A DNA stretch of 64,000 nt from an uncultured Bacilli bacterium (GTDB taxonomy: Bacteria > Bacillota_I > Bacilli_A > RFN20 > CAG-826). Location: contig CAKUXV010000001.1 of the NCBI GenBank assembly GCA_934700895.1, positions 62,001-126,000 of the forward strand, given 5' to 3'. Positions 16,775-25,698 of this stretch are shown here, in pieces (position 1 is the first letter of the stretch; every line of letters begins with the position of its first letter). A program made the translations under genes and the position numbers. The notes beneath the pieces were generated by a model. The model was not told where the DNA came from. It did not search any database and saw nothing but the letters and a program-made list of their open reading frames with translations.

Positions 16775-18310
16775 ATGGCCGAATATCAAATCAATACCAA
16801 CCAAGAGCCACCTAAGAAAAAGTCTCAGCGGTTCAAATATCTCATCTACATCGTCGTCGTTCTCGTTGCCACCGCGATTTCTTTGGTCATTTCGCTTTGG
16901 GGCGATAATTTTAACGATGCCATGACAGCTTTTAGCCAAGCGGATTGGCGTTATGTTTTGGTAACGTTTGGCGTTGTGATCCTCACTTACTGCATCGAAG
17001 CGTTGATTCTGGTGATTTTTTGCCGTCTCTACACGAGAAAATATCGTTTTCATCAGGGCTTAGCTTGCGCTCTTGTTGGCCAATTCTATAGCGACGTCAC
17101 TCCGGGGTCGAGCGGGGGGCAGGTCATGCAGGTTTATACGATGAAAAGTCAAGGAATCTTGGTGTCGAACGGCGCGTCCATCATGGTCATGTTCTTCATT
17201 TTGTACCAGTCGGCGTTGATCATGTTTGGCGGGGTGGCCCTAATCTTTGAATGGAACACCATGATTGGAATCAATCCAGTCATTTCGCTGTTCGACCATT
17301 CCTTCACCATCCCAATGTGGCCGCTTATCATCATTGGCTTTGTCATCAATTTGTCGGTTATCCTCATTTTGTTCGTCATGAGTTACAGCCACCGTCTCCA
17401 CAATTTCATTTTGCATTACATCATCGGTTTTTTGGGGAAAATCCATCTTTTGAAACACCCAGATAAAACACGCGAATCCTTACGCGTTCAGGTTGAAAAC
17501 TTCAAAATCGAGTTACGTCGCTTGCAGTCGAATATCCCTGTTTTGATTCTTCTTTTCACCTTATTCCTTATTCTTATTTTCTTCCGTTTCTCCGTGCCTT
17601 ATTTTTGTGGCCTTGCCATGCATGCATGGGGGGAAGAGACACATTTCGTCTTTGTTTCCACGAAAAACTATGGAAATTCCATGGTCCGCGCTTCCTTCCT
17701 CATGGCCTTCCACCAAATGGTCACGGGTTTAATTCCGCTTCCTGGTAGCGCTGGCGTTGCTGAAATATTCTATAACGCCATCTTCACCAATTTCTTTGGT
17801 TCCAGCCAGGGCGTTATTTCAGCCACTCAGATCCTTTGGCGAAGCGCGACCTTCCACATCGTTTTATTGATTTCTGGAATCGTCAGCGCCTTCTATCATT
17901 CTCGCGGAGGAGCCGCCCCCGAATTCGCTTCCAGAAAGACTTATGTTACCTTGCAGCTTGAAACCTTTGACGAACGTAAACGTTCCGCGGATACCATGTA
18001 TGAGACCAGCCAATTTTCTCGCAAGGAAATGCAACGTCGCCTAACGGCTACATTCCGCAAAAAGAGCGAGGAGGAGGCGGAAGCGTTGACGACGCAAGAC
18101 CCTGTCAACTCGCACACGACCGATTTATCTTCCACCTACATGAAGGTTGGCCAAGAACCGGAAAAGGAGCAACGGAGAAGTCGTCGCCGCAACACGGAAA
18201 CCAACCCTCTCCCCATCAAAGAAGAAAAACCCAAAAAGGTTAATCGCAAAAAAGAAAAGAAAAAGAAGGACCAAAGCGAGGAATCCGGATGGTCCAACTG
18301 GGAGATTTAA
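16775..18310 (+). CDS. UPF0104/YbhN-like integral membrane protein (lysyl-PG synthase TM family)
   Basis: Polytopic membrane protein of 511 aa from the flippase-like family PF03706, related to the membrane half of MprF. About eight hydrophobic segments fall between residues 25 and 385, including the family hallmark DVTPGSSGGQVMQ near 110 and LIPLPGSAGVAE near 315. The first 20 residues are cytosolic and basic. The last 130 residues are a very hydrophilic, Lys/Arg/Glu-rich tail without clear fold, which is unusual for the family. The next gene, a GT4 glycosyltransferase, overlaps its stop codon, so the pair is probably co-translated. That pairing suggests a role in handling glycolipids or lipid-linked sugars. 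The substrate is not known. Confidence 0.82.
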   Translation: MAEYQINTNQEPPKKKSQRFKYLIYIVVVLVATAISLVISLWGDNFNDAMTAFSQADWRYVLVTFGVVILTYCIEALILVIFCRLYTRKYRFHQGLACALVGQFYSDVTPGSSGGQVMQVYTMKSQGILVSNGASIMVMFFILYQSALIMFGGVALIFEWNTMIGINPVISLFDHSFTIPMWPLIIIGFVINLSVILILFVMSYSHRLHNFILHYIIGFLGKIHLLKHPDKTRESLRVQVENFKIELRRLQSNIPVLILLFTLFLILIFFRFSVPYFCGLAMHAWGEETHFVFVSTKNYGNSMVRASFLMAFHQMVTGLIPLPGSAGVAEIFYNAIFTNFFGSSQGVISATQILWRSATFHIVLLISGIVSAFYHSRGGAAPEFASRKTYVTLQLETFDERKRSADTMYETSQFSRKEMQRRLTATFRKKSEEEAEALTTQDPVNSHTTDLSSTYMKVGQEPEKEQRRSRRRNTETNPLPIKEEKPKKVNRKKEKKKKDQSEESGWSNWEI

Positions 18311-18312
18311 TG

Positions 18313-19488
18313 ATGAATATCGTTCTTTTCTCGGATACTTATCCACCCGAAATTAACGGGGTAGCGACCTCCACCTATAACTTGGCTACTACTTTAAAGG
18401 AGCACGGGGAGAAGGTTTTGGTTGTCACGACCAATCCCTATGGCAACCAGTTCGCCTACGAAGATGGCGTCGTCCGCGTGCCGGGCATCCAATTGAAGCG
18501 TCTTTACAATTATCGTCTTCCTACCCCCTACAACCGAAAGGCCGCTCAAATCATTCGCGATTTTCACCCTAATGTGATTCATGTTCAAACGGACTCCAGC
18601 GTTGGCATTTTTGGTTCGATGATGGCGGATCAACTTCATATCGGAAAAATCTATACGTTCCATACGATGATCGAGGATTACACCTATTACATCACCCACG
18701 GGCATTTCGATCGCGTTGCCAGACATTGCATCCGCGCTTTTTACCGAGAGAAAACCAGGGACTTTGGCACGATTATTTCTCCGAGTGAAAAAACGTATGA
18801 CTACCTACGCATGGTGGGGATCGATGCCAATGTGGCCGTTATCCCCACGGGCATCGATTTTGATCGATTCTCTTTGAAAAACGAAGACAAATCTGAAACG
18901 GAAGAATTGAAACGGAAATACGGAATCCGGCCGGATGAATACGTGGTTTTGTCCTTGGGACGCGTGGCCAAGGAAAAATCCATCGACGTATTGCTTCGCG
19001 GCTATGCCCGTTTTCTTAAGAATTCCCCGTCGCGCAAAACCAAGTTTGTGATTACGGGCTGGGGGCCTGCTGAAAAAGAACTGCAAGACCTCGCCCACGA
19101 GCTTCAAATCGAATCCAACGTGGTATTCACGGGGAAGGTATCTCCCAACGAAACTCAAAAATTTTATCATTTGGGGGATTGCTTCGTTTCCGCTTCCGTC
19201 ACCGAAACGCAGGGATTAACGTTTATGGAGGCCATGGCGGCATCCTTGCCGGTACTAGCGCGATACGACGATAATCTCGTCGGAACGATTCAAGACGGTT
19301 CCACGGGGTTCTTCTTTTTCGACGAAAAGGATTTTCCGGAACGTCTTGAACATGTCATGGGCTTAAACAAAGAAGCCAAAGAAAAAATCATTCAGTCCGC
19401 TCTGGGGATCATTGATGTCTATTCCTTGGAACGGTTCTATCAAAACATCATGGAGGTGTATCGCCGTGTCGTCCGTCAAAACTGGTAA
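18313..19488 (+). CDS. Glycosyltransferase family 4, likely diacylglycerol glucosyltransferase
   Basis: Predicted GT-B fold retaining glycosyltransferase of 391 aa, similar in outline to the monoglucosyl-diacylglycerol synthases of Acholeplasma and streptococci. N-terminal MNIVLFSDTYPPEINGVATS is the acceptor-side start (shown here to its 20th residue). HVQTDSSVGIFG, ISPSEKTYDYL and VIPTGIDFDRF are family landmarks, and the E-x7-E donor site is seen in SVTETQGLTFMEAMA. ATG codons at 18310 and 18313 are both possible. The second fits the conserved start and lies eight bases after GGGAG. It directly follows the UPF0104 gene and overlaps recX by 23 bases. Lipid acceptor and glucose donor are inferred from relatives. 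Confidence 0.8.
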   Translation: MNIVLFSDTYPPEINGVATSTYNLATTLKEHGEKVLVVTTNPYGNQFAYEDGVVRVPGIQLKRLYNYRLPTPYNRKAAQIIRDFHPNVIHVQTDSSVGIFGSMMADQLHIGKIYTFHTMIEDYTYYITHGHFDRVARHCIRAFYREKTRDFGTIISPSEKTYDYLRMVGIDANVAVIPTGIDFDRFSLKNEDKSETEELKRKYGIRPDEYVVLSLGRVAKEKSIDVLLRGYARFLKNSPSRKTKFVITGWGPAEKELQDLAHELQIESNVVFTGKVSPNETQKFYHLGDCFVSASVTETQGLTFMEAMAASLPVLARYDDNLVGTIQDGSTGFFFFDEKDFPERLEHVMGLNKEAKEKIIQSALGIIDVYSLERFYQNIMEVYRRVVRQNW

Positions 19489-20272
19489 AGTCATTGCATC
19501 GATAGAAAGAAAAAAGAAAGGCGTCCTCGTTACTTTTGATGATGGGACCAAACTTGAAATGGGCCTCCATAGTTTCACGGATCAGCCTCTTTATGAAGGA
19601 AAAGAAATCTCGTCCCAGGAATTCGCTCAATTAAAGAAGGCGGCTCAATTGGATGAATATTACGATTACGCCTTAAAACTTTGCTCTGGAAGCAGTAAAA
19701 CAATCCATGAAGTATCCGCGAAACTCGAGTCCAAAAAAGCGAGCCAAGAGACGATATCCGCCATTTGCTCCCGGTTAATTAAAATCGGGTTATTGGATGA
19801 TGAGATGTATGCGAAGGTCTATGCCTCGGATATCGCGGATTTCAAATCCTACGGCAGAAAGAAAATCCTTTACCAACTGAAGAAAAAAGGAATTCGAGAC
19901 GAAGTCCTTTCTACGCTAGTTTTCGACGAAGAAAACGAAAAAAACAAAGCCCTTAAGTACGCGACGTTGCTCAATAAACGGAACGAAAAAGCTTCTAACG
20001 CGAAGAAACAGGCTAAGATGATTCAGGGCTTAATTCAAAGGGGCTTTGACGAAGATATCGCCATTTTGGCTACCAAAGAATGCGCAAGTGTCAATGACGA
20101 AGAATCGGAACGCAACACCCTTCTCAAAGATTATTTTACCTATCGGGCGAAGTATGAGAAAAAATATGAAGGATATGAATTGCGTCAACGCATTTTTGGT
20201 GCTTTGATGCGCAAAGGATACCAATCGCAAGACATTCAAAATACGATGGAGGAAAACGAGAATGCTGATTAA
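19466..20272 (+). CDS. recX: RecX-like regulatory protein
   Basis: RecX modulates RecA filaments in DNA repair. The 268-aa protein has an N-terminal 60-residue part ending in LYEGKEIS, then the repeats of three-helix units: YALKLCSGSSKTIHEVSAKL, LLDDEMYAKVYASDIADFKSYG (shown in part as DDEMYAKVYA) and GRKKILYQLKKKGI. This order is diagnostic of RecX. I chose GTG 19466 because GGAGG lies nine bases upstream; no ATG is better placed. It overlaps the glycosyltransferase gene by 23 bases and the next nuclease gene by 11, so the four genes from 16.8 to 21.3 kb look like one operon. No recA is in this window. Confidence 0.85.
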   Translation: MSSVKTGKVIASIERKKKGVLVTFDDGTKLEMGLHSFTDQPLYEGKEISSQEFAQLKKAAQLDEYYDYALKLCSGSSKTIHEVSAKLESKKASQETISAICSRLIKIGLLDDEMYAKVYASDIADFKSYGRKKILYQLKKKGIRDEVLSTLVFDEENEKNKALKYATLLNKRNEKASNAKKQAKMIQGLIQRGFDEDIAILATKECASVNDEESERNTLLKDYFTYRAKYEKKYEGYELRQRIFGALMRKGYQSQDIQNTMEENENAD

Positions 20273-21350
20273 AGATTTAAAAGACGGCGTAGAGGTCTTT
20301 GGACCCTATCTAGTTGCTGATTCTAAAAAGTGTGTGAGTTCTGCGGGCAAGCCTTATTTAACGGTGACCCTTCAAGATTGTTCTGGAACCATTGACGGCA
20401 AGAAATGGGATTATCAAGCGGAGGACGATAAGCTTTTTGAAAAAGGAAGCGTCGTCCAAATCCAAGGGAATGTTCTTTTATACGCTTCCCATTTGCAGTT
20501 AAAAATCAAGACGGCGGAAGCTTTGGATCAAAAAGGCATCGACTGGTCCATCTTCGTTCCCAGCGCCCCCGTGGATCAGGATATTTTGCAAAAGAAGCTA
20601 GACGTATATTTGAATTCCTTCCACGACCCTGTCATCGGAGAGCTCGTGAAAGCGATGCTAAACCGTTATATGGACCATTACCTTCAATGGCCGGCCGCCG
20701 TGAGAAACCACCACAATTTTGCATCGGGATTGCTGTTCCATAGCTTAACCATGACGGATTTAGCTCTCAAAGTATGTGAGATTTATTCGTCTTTGAATCG
20801 CGACATCATGCTCGCGGGAACGCTGATTCACGATATCGGAAAAGTCATTGAATTGTCGGGTCCTAATGGCACCGTTTATACTTTGGAAGGCAAATTGCTT
20901 GGCCATATTTCGCTTGGCCATTCCGAGATGCGCGAAATTGCCAAGAATATGGGGTATTTTGAATTCGCCTCCCTTTCTAGCGCCGAGCAAGAGAAAGAAA
21001 GACAAAACAATTCGGAAATCTTCCACCGTTACGAAGTGGCGGTCACCTTAGAACACATTATTTTGTCTCACCATGGCAAAATGGAATTCGGAAGCCCTGT
21101 TTTGCCCGTGACCCGCGAAGCGCTTGCCATCTCCATGATCGATGACATGGATGCGAAGATGCTTATTCTAGATACCGCGTATAACGGGACCGCGAAAGGG
21201 GAAAATACCCCGAAAGTCATGGCACTAGATGGGAGATATTTCTACCATCCCTTCTATTCGCGCGACGATGCTCGCCCCTATGGAACGAGTGTTGAGGAAG
21301 AAGAAAAAGACCTCGCTGCGGACGAACCGAAGCAAGGCCAATTGTTCTAG
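20262..21350 (+). CDS. yhaM: 3'-5' exoribonuclease YhaM family protein
   Basis: Two-domain nuclease of 362 aa. Residues 1-90 form an OB fold (LTVTLQDCSGTIDGKKW) and residues 150-310 an HD metal-phosphohydrolase domain with NHHNFASGLLFHSLTM and LAGTLIHDIGK (catalytic His-Asp). B. subtilis YhaM degrades RNA and single-stranded DNA from the 3' end. GGAGGA precedes ATG 20262, within the end of recX. The C-terminus is an acidic tail. Its stop lies two bases from the end of the convergent HIT gene, with no obvious terminator between them. Confidence 0.88.
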   Translation: MLIKDLKDGVEVFGPYLVADSKKCVSSAGKPYLTVTLQDCSGTIDGKKWDYQAEDDKLFEKGSVVQIQGNVLLYASHLQLKIKTAEALDQKGIDWSIFVPSAPVDQDILQKKLDVYLNSFHDPVIGELVKAMLNRYMDHYLQWPAAVRNHHNFASGLLFHSLTMTDLALKVCEIYSSLNRDIMLAGTLIHDIGKVIELSGPNGTVYTLEGKLLGHISLGHSEMREIAKNMGYFEFASLSSAEQEKERQNNSEIFHRYEVAVTLEHIILSHHGKMEFGSPVLPVTREALAISMIDDMDAKMLILDTAYNGTAKGENTPKVMALDGRYFYHPFYSRDDARPYGTSVEEEEKDLAADEPKQGQLF

Positions 21351-21352
21351 AT

Positions 21353-21769
21353 TTAGCGAATCGCTTTCGAGATATCGCAGGCCAAGCGCGGCAAATCCAT
21401 TCCGGAGGTGTCGTTCTCGGCCATTTTAATTTGGAATCCGCCCTCCCCGCGAATATACCGCGGAATGACATGAACGTGGAAATGGGGAACGCTTTGTCCG
21501 GCTGCTTCACCGCAATTGGTGAGGATATTCACGCCCTTGGCTCCCAATACAGCCATTTCGGCTTGACCAATGCGCTGCGCCACGGCATAAACCTTCATCA
21601 TCAAATCCTTGGGACAGGATAAGAAGGAATCATAATGCTTTTTCGGCATTACAAGCGTGTGGCCACGAGTGGCCTGAGAAATATCAAGAATCGCGAGGAC
21701 GTCATCGTCTTCATAGACTTTGGCGGAGGGGATTTCCCCTTTGATGATTTTGCAGAATACGTCTTCCAT
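21353..21769 (-). CDS. HIT family nucleotide-binding hydrolase (HinT-like)
   Basis: Small cytoplasmic hydrolase of 138 aa of the histidine triad family, acting on nucleoside phosphoramidates or dinucleoside polyphosphates. The triad HFHVHVIPR lies near residues 97-105, and the N-terminal FCKIIKGEIPSAKVYEDD is typical of bacterial HIT proteins. AAGGAG stands before the ATG on the minus strand. It is downstream of the two lipoprotein genes but separated from them by a terminator. Confidence 0.93.
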   Translation of the reverse strand: MEDVFCKIIKGEIPSAKVYEDDDVLAILDISQATRGHTLVMPKKHYDSFLSCPKDLMMKVYAVAQRIGQAEMAVLGAKGVNILTNCGEAAGQSVPHFHVHVIPRYIRGEGGFQIKMAENDTSGMDLPRLACDISKAIR

Positions 21770-21785
21770 AATCGCTCCTTCTCCC

Positions 21786-21819
21786 TATAAAAATAAGGGA
21801 CAATTGCTTGTCCCTTATT
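21786..21819 (-). terminator. Terminator of the lipoprotein operon
   Basis: AATAAGGGACA (21792-21802) and TGTCCCTTATT (21809-21819) form an 11-bp stem. On the minus strand it is followed by a run of T. It separates the lipoprotein genes from the HIT gene. Confidence 0.85.
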
Positions 21820-21835
21820 ATAGCGTGTTTTTGGA

Positions 21836-23509
21836 TTAGTCGAAGAGGTCCGGGAACGTCTTTTCAAAATAGGAATAGACGTCATCGTCGTGATAGGAGA
21901 TCGACATTTTTTCCACGAAGTACTGACGAGCAGCCTTTTTGTAGGAATCGCCATCGCCAATGAGGTCCGCGATGTCCCAAATGATTTGGTTCATCGTTTC
22001 ACCGGAGGTGCGCTTTTCATAGCTGGTGTCGCTGTTCTCTTTGCTTTGAAGCTTCGGAGACTTGACGGCTTCGTCCACACGGACGATGTACCAAGTTTTA
22101 CCGGAGTCATCATACATCGCGTACGGATAGGCTTCGCCGGTTTGAATCGTTTCGGGGCGGAGGTAATATTCGCCCTGAACGCGCCAAGTGAAGGTGTCTT
22201 TGATCGTTTCGGTGATATCTTTGTCCGCGTAAGCCGGGTTATCGACTTCGTTGGCCACCTGGGTCTTGAACAAACGGGTCTTCATGGAAGAGGGGAGATC
22301 GCTCAAGCCGGAAGAGGTGTACCATCCTTCAGTGACTTTGCTGGAAGCAACGATATCGCGGGTCTTCATTTCAAGACCAGTGACTTTGGTATAAGCTCCG
22401 GAATTGGTGAAGTCTGTGGTCGATCCGGTTTCCCAGCGAGAATCGCTGAGATCCTTGAAATCGAGGACGAGTTGGCCATAGGTCGTTTCGCGATAGGTGG
22501 CTTCGGTCGTGTAGAGCAAGTCGCCATCCGCGTTGGTGACGTTATAGGCAGCAACGGCGGTGAAGCCAGCTTCATTGTAGATGCTATTTAAGACCGTCGC
22601 GTAAGAGGTTTGCTCTTCGGCGGTGAAATAGCCGGAATAAAGACGATTCAAGAAGTGGAGGTCTTTGTAAACGCCGGCGAATTCGCCAAGGTCGCTATCC
22701 TTCTTTTCCAAGACGTTCTTGCAATAGGCGCGAACGAGGGAACGGGTGGAGGATTCATATTTGTCGAGGTTCGGCAAGGCGACGTATTGGACCTTACGGG
22801 CATAGGAACGTCCGAGGGCGCCATAGTTGTTGTCGATGAGGTATTGCTCGACTAAAGCCTTGCGATAAGCGTTCGGCAACAAGGAACGTTCAATATAATC
22901 CTTATAATAAGAGAAGAATTGATCGTTTTGGACGTGGAAGTAACCCATGACGTCCTTATAGGTCTTGGAGCCGTCGATGGCGCCGTCATTTTTGAAGGTG
23001 ACTTCGCTATCGAGCTTATAAAGTTCGGCTTGTTGGGCTTTGACAAAGAGTTCTTCGTGGAAGCGTTGGTTCTTTTGATAAGAACTATTGCTGACCACGG
23101 ACCAGAAGGACTTCATGATGGAAGTCACGATGGAATTGTGGAAATCCAAGGCTTTGGTCGTCGCGACTTCGTCACTGATACCTTCGCGGAAGAAGGCGGT
23201 CGGTTTGACGCCGTCGTTTAATTTCCAAGTTCCGGTGGCATCGCAGGTATAATCTGCAAAGAAATCGCCGAAATAGGATTTGGCATAGAGATAAAGAACG
23301 TTGTTGAGGATCTTTTCGCTATTGGTATCCCCGCTGACGACGACTTTGTCATAAATCTCAAGGAGTTTATTTCCAAAGACGTCGGTATCTTTGAGGATGG
23401 TCTCGTTTTGGTCGGCCTTTCCGAGGCTCATTTCGACATCGCCGCAAGAAGCGAGGCCGAGGGTCATCGCAGCAAGGAAGGCTGCGGAGAAGATTTTGAT
23501 TTTCTTCAT
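21836..23509 (-). CDS. Large secreted lipoprotein of unknown function, possibly foldase-related
   Basis: A 557-aa protein with a clear lipoprotein signal peptide: MKKIKIF, a hydrophobic stretch, and lipobox LASC with C22 as the lipid-bearing residue. The rest is hydrophilic, rich in Tyr, Asp and Ser, predicted to lie outside the membrane. A short stretch near the C-terminus (TWYIVRVDEAVKSPKL) resembles the last strand of parvulin or PrsA domains. I do not recognise a full domain. AAGGAG precedes the ATG. It starts 12 bases after the stop of a second lipoprotein gene with parvulin-like sequence and shares its promoter, so the two probably act together at the cell surface, perhaps in protein folding or export. 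Confidence 0.7.
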   Translation of the reverse strand: MKKIKIFSAAFLAAMTLGLASCGDVEMSLGKADQNETILKDTDVFGNKLLEIYDKVVVSGDTNSEKILNNVLYLYAKSYFGDFFADYTCDATGTWKLNDGVKPTAFFREGISDEVATTKALDFHNSIVTSIMKSFWSVVSNSSYQKNQRFHEELFVKAQQAELYKLDSEVTFKNDGAIDGSKTYKDVMGYFHVQNDQFFSYYKDYIERSLLPNAYRKALVEQYLIDNNYGALGRSYARKVQYVALPNLDKYESSTRSLVRAYCKNVLEKKDSDLGEFAGVYKDLHFLNRLYSGYFTAEEQTSYATVLNSIYNEAGFTAVAAYNVTNADGDLLYTTEATYRETTYGQLVLDFKDLSDSRWETGSTTDFTNSGAYTKVTGLEMKTRDIVASSKVTEGWYTSSGLSDLPSSMKTRLFKTQVANEVDNPAYADKDITETIKDTFTWRVQGEYYLRPETIQTGEAYPYAMYDDSGKTWYIVRVDEAVKSPKLQSKENSDTSYEKRTSGETMNQIIWDIADLIGDGDSYKKAARQYFVEKMSISYHDDDVYSYFEKTFPDLFD

Positions 23510-23521
23510 GTTCGTTTCTCC

Positions 23522-25639
23522 TTACTTCTTATAGCAGGCGCCCGGTTTTCCGGCGTGGGTGCCGCTGGTGACGATGCCCCAGATGTTCTTTCCATCACGG
23601 GCGTCGGCGGTGTTGTAGGTCAAGGCCGCGACTTCGGAGATAAGTTTTTGAGAACCGTCTTCGCGGGTTTCGCGGGAAGCATCTTCGCGAAGGAGGAATT
23701 CCGCGTATTTGGCCCAGGCTTCGTCGATGGACTTTTCTGCGTCTTCCGCGTTCTTCTTTCTTTGCTGCTTCGAATAGTTATAAACGGAATCCATGATCGT
23801 TTTGACCGTGGCGTTCTCCACATTGAATTTCGCATTGGTTTCTTTGACCAAATATTGGACTTCATAGGTGTCGAGGTCGCTAGAATAGGCGGCTTTGACT
23901 TTGCTCTTTAAGTCTTCGATGTTGGTCTTGTAGTTTTCCTTGGTGGTATCAAGGCCCATGGTGATGAGGGTCGTCTTGTCCATCTTGGTATCGCCAACCG
24001 TGTATTGCGGATAGCTCTTAGATTCAGCCGGGTTTTCGAAGGTGTAGTATTCGGAAAGCGAGGTGATGTCTTTGCTGGAACTCGTTTCGGTGGTTTCGAC
24101 GTATTTGCCGTTGTCGAATCCAGCGTAAGCGATGAGCGGGCTGCGTTCCACGACGATGAAGTGGATGCCTTTGGTTCCGGAATCGCCTCGGACGGCTAGG
24201 ATGATTTGTCCTTTTTCGTTAGTGAGGACGTTTTCGGCGTTGCCACTGGCGTCTTTCACGTCAAGGATGTCTTTGGTGTTATTTTGGAAACCAGGGAGTT
24301 TCGCGTAATCGTTATCCAACGTGCCTTTCCAAGCAGCGTCTTCCGCGGCCTTTTTGTAATAGCCTTCCACTTCGGCGTATTTGGTGGCGGCAGCTTCTTC
24401 GCTGGCTTGGGTGAATCCCGCTTCGACGACATCGTTATAGGCGATGCGGTTCGGGGTGATCACGGCAATGCGGTGCGAGTTGAAGTATTTGTTCCAAATG
24501 ACGTTGCGCGGCATATAGGCCGAATCATTGTCATTGACTTGATATTGCTGCGACGGGAAGTTCTTGTTGACTTGGTCGTTGGCCAAAGCAACGGCGGCAC
24601 CGAAGGGAATCGTGCCGATTTCGCCTAAAACGCCGTTGGAGGCAGTGGCTTCGGAAAGAAGGGTTTCCTCACCTTTTTCGTTGCGGAATTTGGCGTCTTC
24701 GGAATACATGATGGCCGATTTGTTGGCATCTGCATCTTTATGCGTGCTCTTGTTGAAGAAGAGGTCGTAGGCATAAACGCCGTATTGGAATCCTTGAACG
24801 AAGGAAGTAGAAGTATCCATGATGCCGAGGTTCCCGTATTTTTCAGCGGATCCGGTATCTTTGGAATAGGTTTTGGCCAATTCGCCAAAGGTCATGCGTC
24901 CGTCGGCGACGGATTTCTTGCCGTTATCGCTATCGACGGTGCTGGCGCCCGCCATCATCAAGATGACATCGCCAAAGGTTTTGGCTTCGGTTTCGCTGAC
25001 CGAGGTGCTCGTGGCATCGGATTCGCTCGCGCTAGAAGCTTCGAGCAAAATGTGCGAAACGTTGTACGGCATGCGGGTCTTTAAATAACCTTCCGACCCT
25101 TTGCCAAAGTTTTCGTCTTCGGGGAAGAAGCTGTTGCCGTTGGAATCCTTGCCATCGCGCATCTTCACCAAGTTGGCGTCGCTTTGATAGTCGGTGTTGA
25201 ATTTGTCGGATTCGACTTCGTAGAGTTTCTTTTGATAAAGCTCTTCGACATTGTCAACATCTTCGCCGTCCAACAAAGCTTCCAACTCAGTCGCATAAGA
25301 CGTGCCATTGTTTTTGGCATTGGTCTCCGCTTGGTTCTTGATACCGTCAACTTTGGTTTGAGCCGAGGACTTCAAAAGACTGAGGTCGCCGGCGCGGCTC
25401 GGATCCTGGTAGTACTTACGGATTAGAATTTCTTTGATTTTGTCAAAATCGCTGCTTGCGGTGCTGCTGCTGGCTTGATAGTCCTCAAACAATTCTTTGG
25501 TTGTATAGTTCGTGACTTTGCCGTTCGCATCGGTGAAGCTAATCGCGACACCCTCTTTGTAGCTGGTCTCATTGCAACCCACCAAAGTGGCAAGGGCCGT
25601 GAGGCTAACTAAACATGTGAGGAGTTTGGTTTTCTTCAT
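23522..25639 (-). CDS. PrsA-like lipoprotein with interrupted parvulin domain
   Basis: A 705-aa lipoprotein (signal peptide with lipobox LVGC, C22). Residues from about 170 to 300 follow the parvulin peptidyl-prolyl isomerase pattern: YNVSHILLEA, a long Ser/Asp-rich insert, then MTFGELAKTYSKDTGSAEKYG with the usual GSA..G.LG turn and a final FVQGFQ. N-terminal SurA/PrsA-like helices with YQDPSRAGD precede it. KGIHFIVVERS near 525 may be a second, degenerate parvulin segment. The likely role is folding or quality control of exported proteins. ATG 25639 is preceded by AAGGAGG; the open frame upstream to 25786 is promoter DNA. It is about twice the size of B. subtilis PrsA. Enzyme activity is not certain because of the insert. 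Confidence 0.72.
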   Translation of the reverse strand: MKKTKLLTCLVSLTALATLVGCNETSYKEGVAISFTDANGKVTNYTTKELFEDYQASSSTASSDFDKIKEILIRKYYQDPSRAGDLSLLKSSAQTKVDGIKNQAETNAKNNGTSYATELEALLDGEDVDNVEELYQKKLYEVESDKFNTDYQSDANLVKMRDGKDSNGNSFFPEDENFGKGSEGYLKTRMPYNVSHILLEASSASESDATSTSVSETEAKTFGDVILMMAGASTVDSDNGKKSVADGRMTFGELAKTYSKDTGSAEKYGNLGIMDTSTSFVQGFQYGVYAYDLFFNKSTHKDADANKSAIMYSEDAKFRNEKGEETLLSEATASNGVLGEIGTIPFGAAVALANDQVNKNFPSQQYQVNDNDSAYMPRNVIWNKYFNSHRIAVITPNRIAYNDVVEAGFTQASEEAAATKYAEVEGYYKKAAEDAAWKGTLDNDYAKLPGFQNNTKDILDVKDASGNAENVLTNEKGQIILAVRGDSGTKGIHFIVVERSPLIAYAGFDNGKYVETTETSSSKDITSLSEYYTFENPAESKSYPQYTVGDTKMDKTTLITMGLDTTKENYKTNIEDLKSKVKAAYSSDLDTYEVQYLVKETNAKFNVENATVKTIMDSVYNYSKQQRKKNAEDAEKSIDEAWAKYAEFLLREDASRETREDGSQKLISEVAALTYNTADARDGKNIWGIVTSGTHAGKPGACYKK

Positions 25640-25682
25640 GTGGAATCGTTCCTCCTTCGTCTGAACGTAGCCTTTGAAGTTT

Positions 25683-25698
25683 ATACTCTTAAGAGTAT
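25683..25698. promoter_or_regulatory. Perfect 16-bp palindrome in the lipoprotein promoter
   Basis: ATACTCTTAAGAGTAT is its own reverse complement. On the minus strand it runs into TATAAA (a fair -10 box), with TTGCCT 15 bases upstream of that as a weak -35. A repressor bound here would cover the promoter of both lipoprotein genes. It is not the CIRCE element. Confidence 0.5.

Noticed and set aside
25683..25698. CIRCE heat-shock operator
   Set aside because: The palindrome shares ACTC/GAGT but lacks the TTAGCACTC arms and the nine-base spacer.
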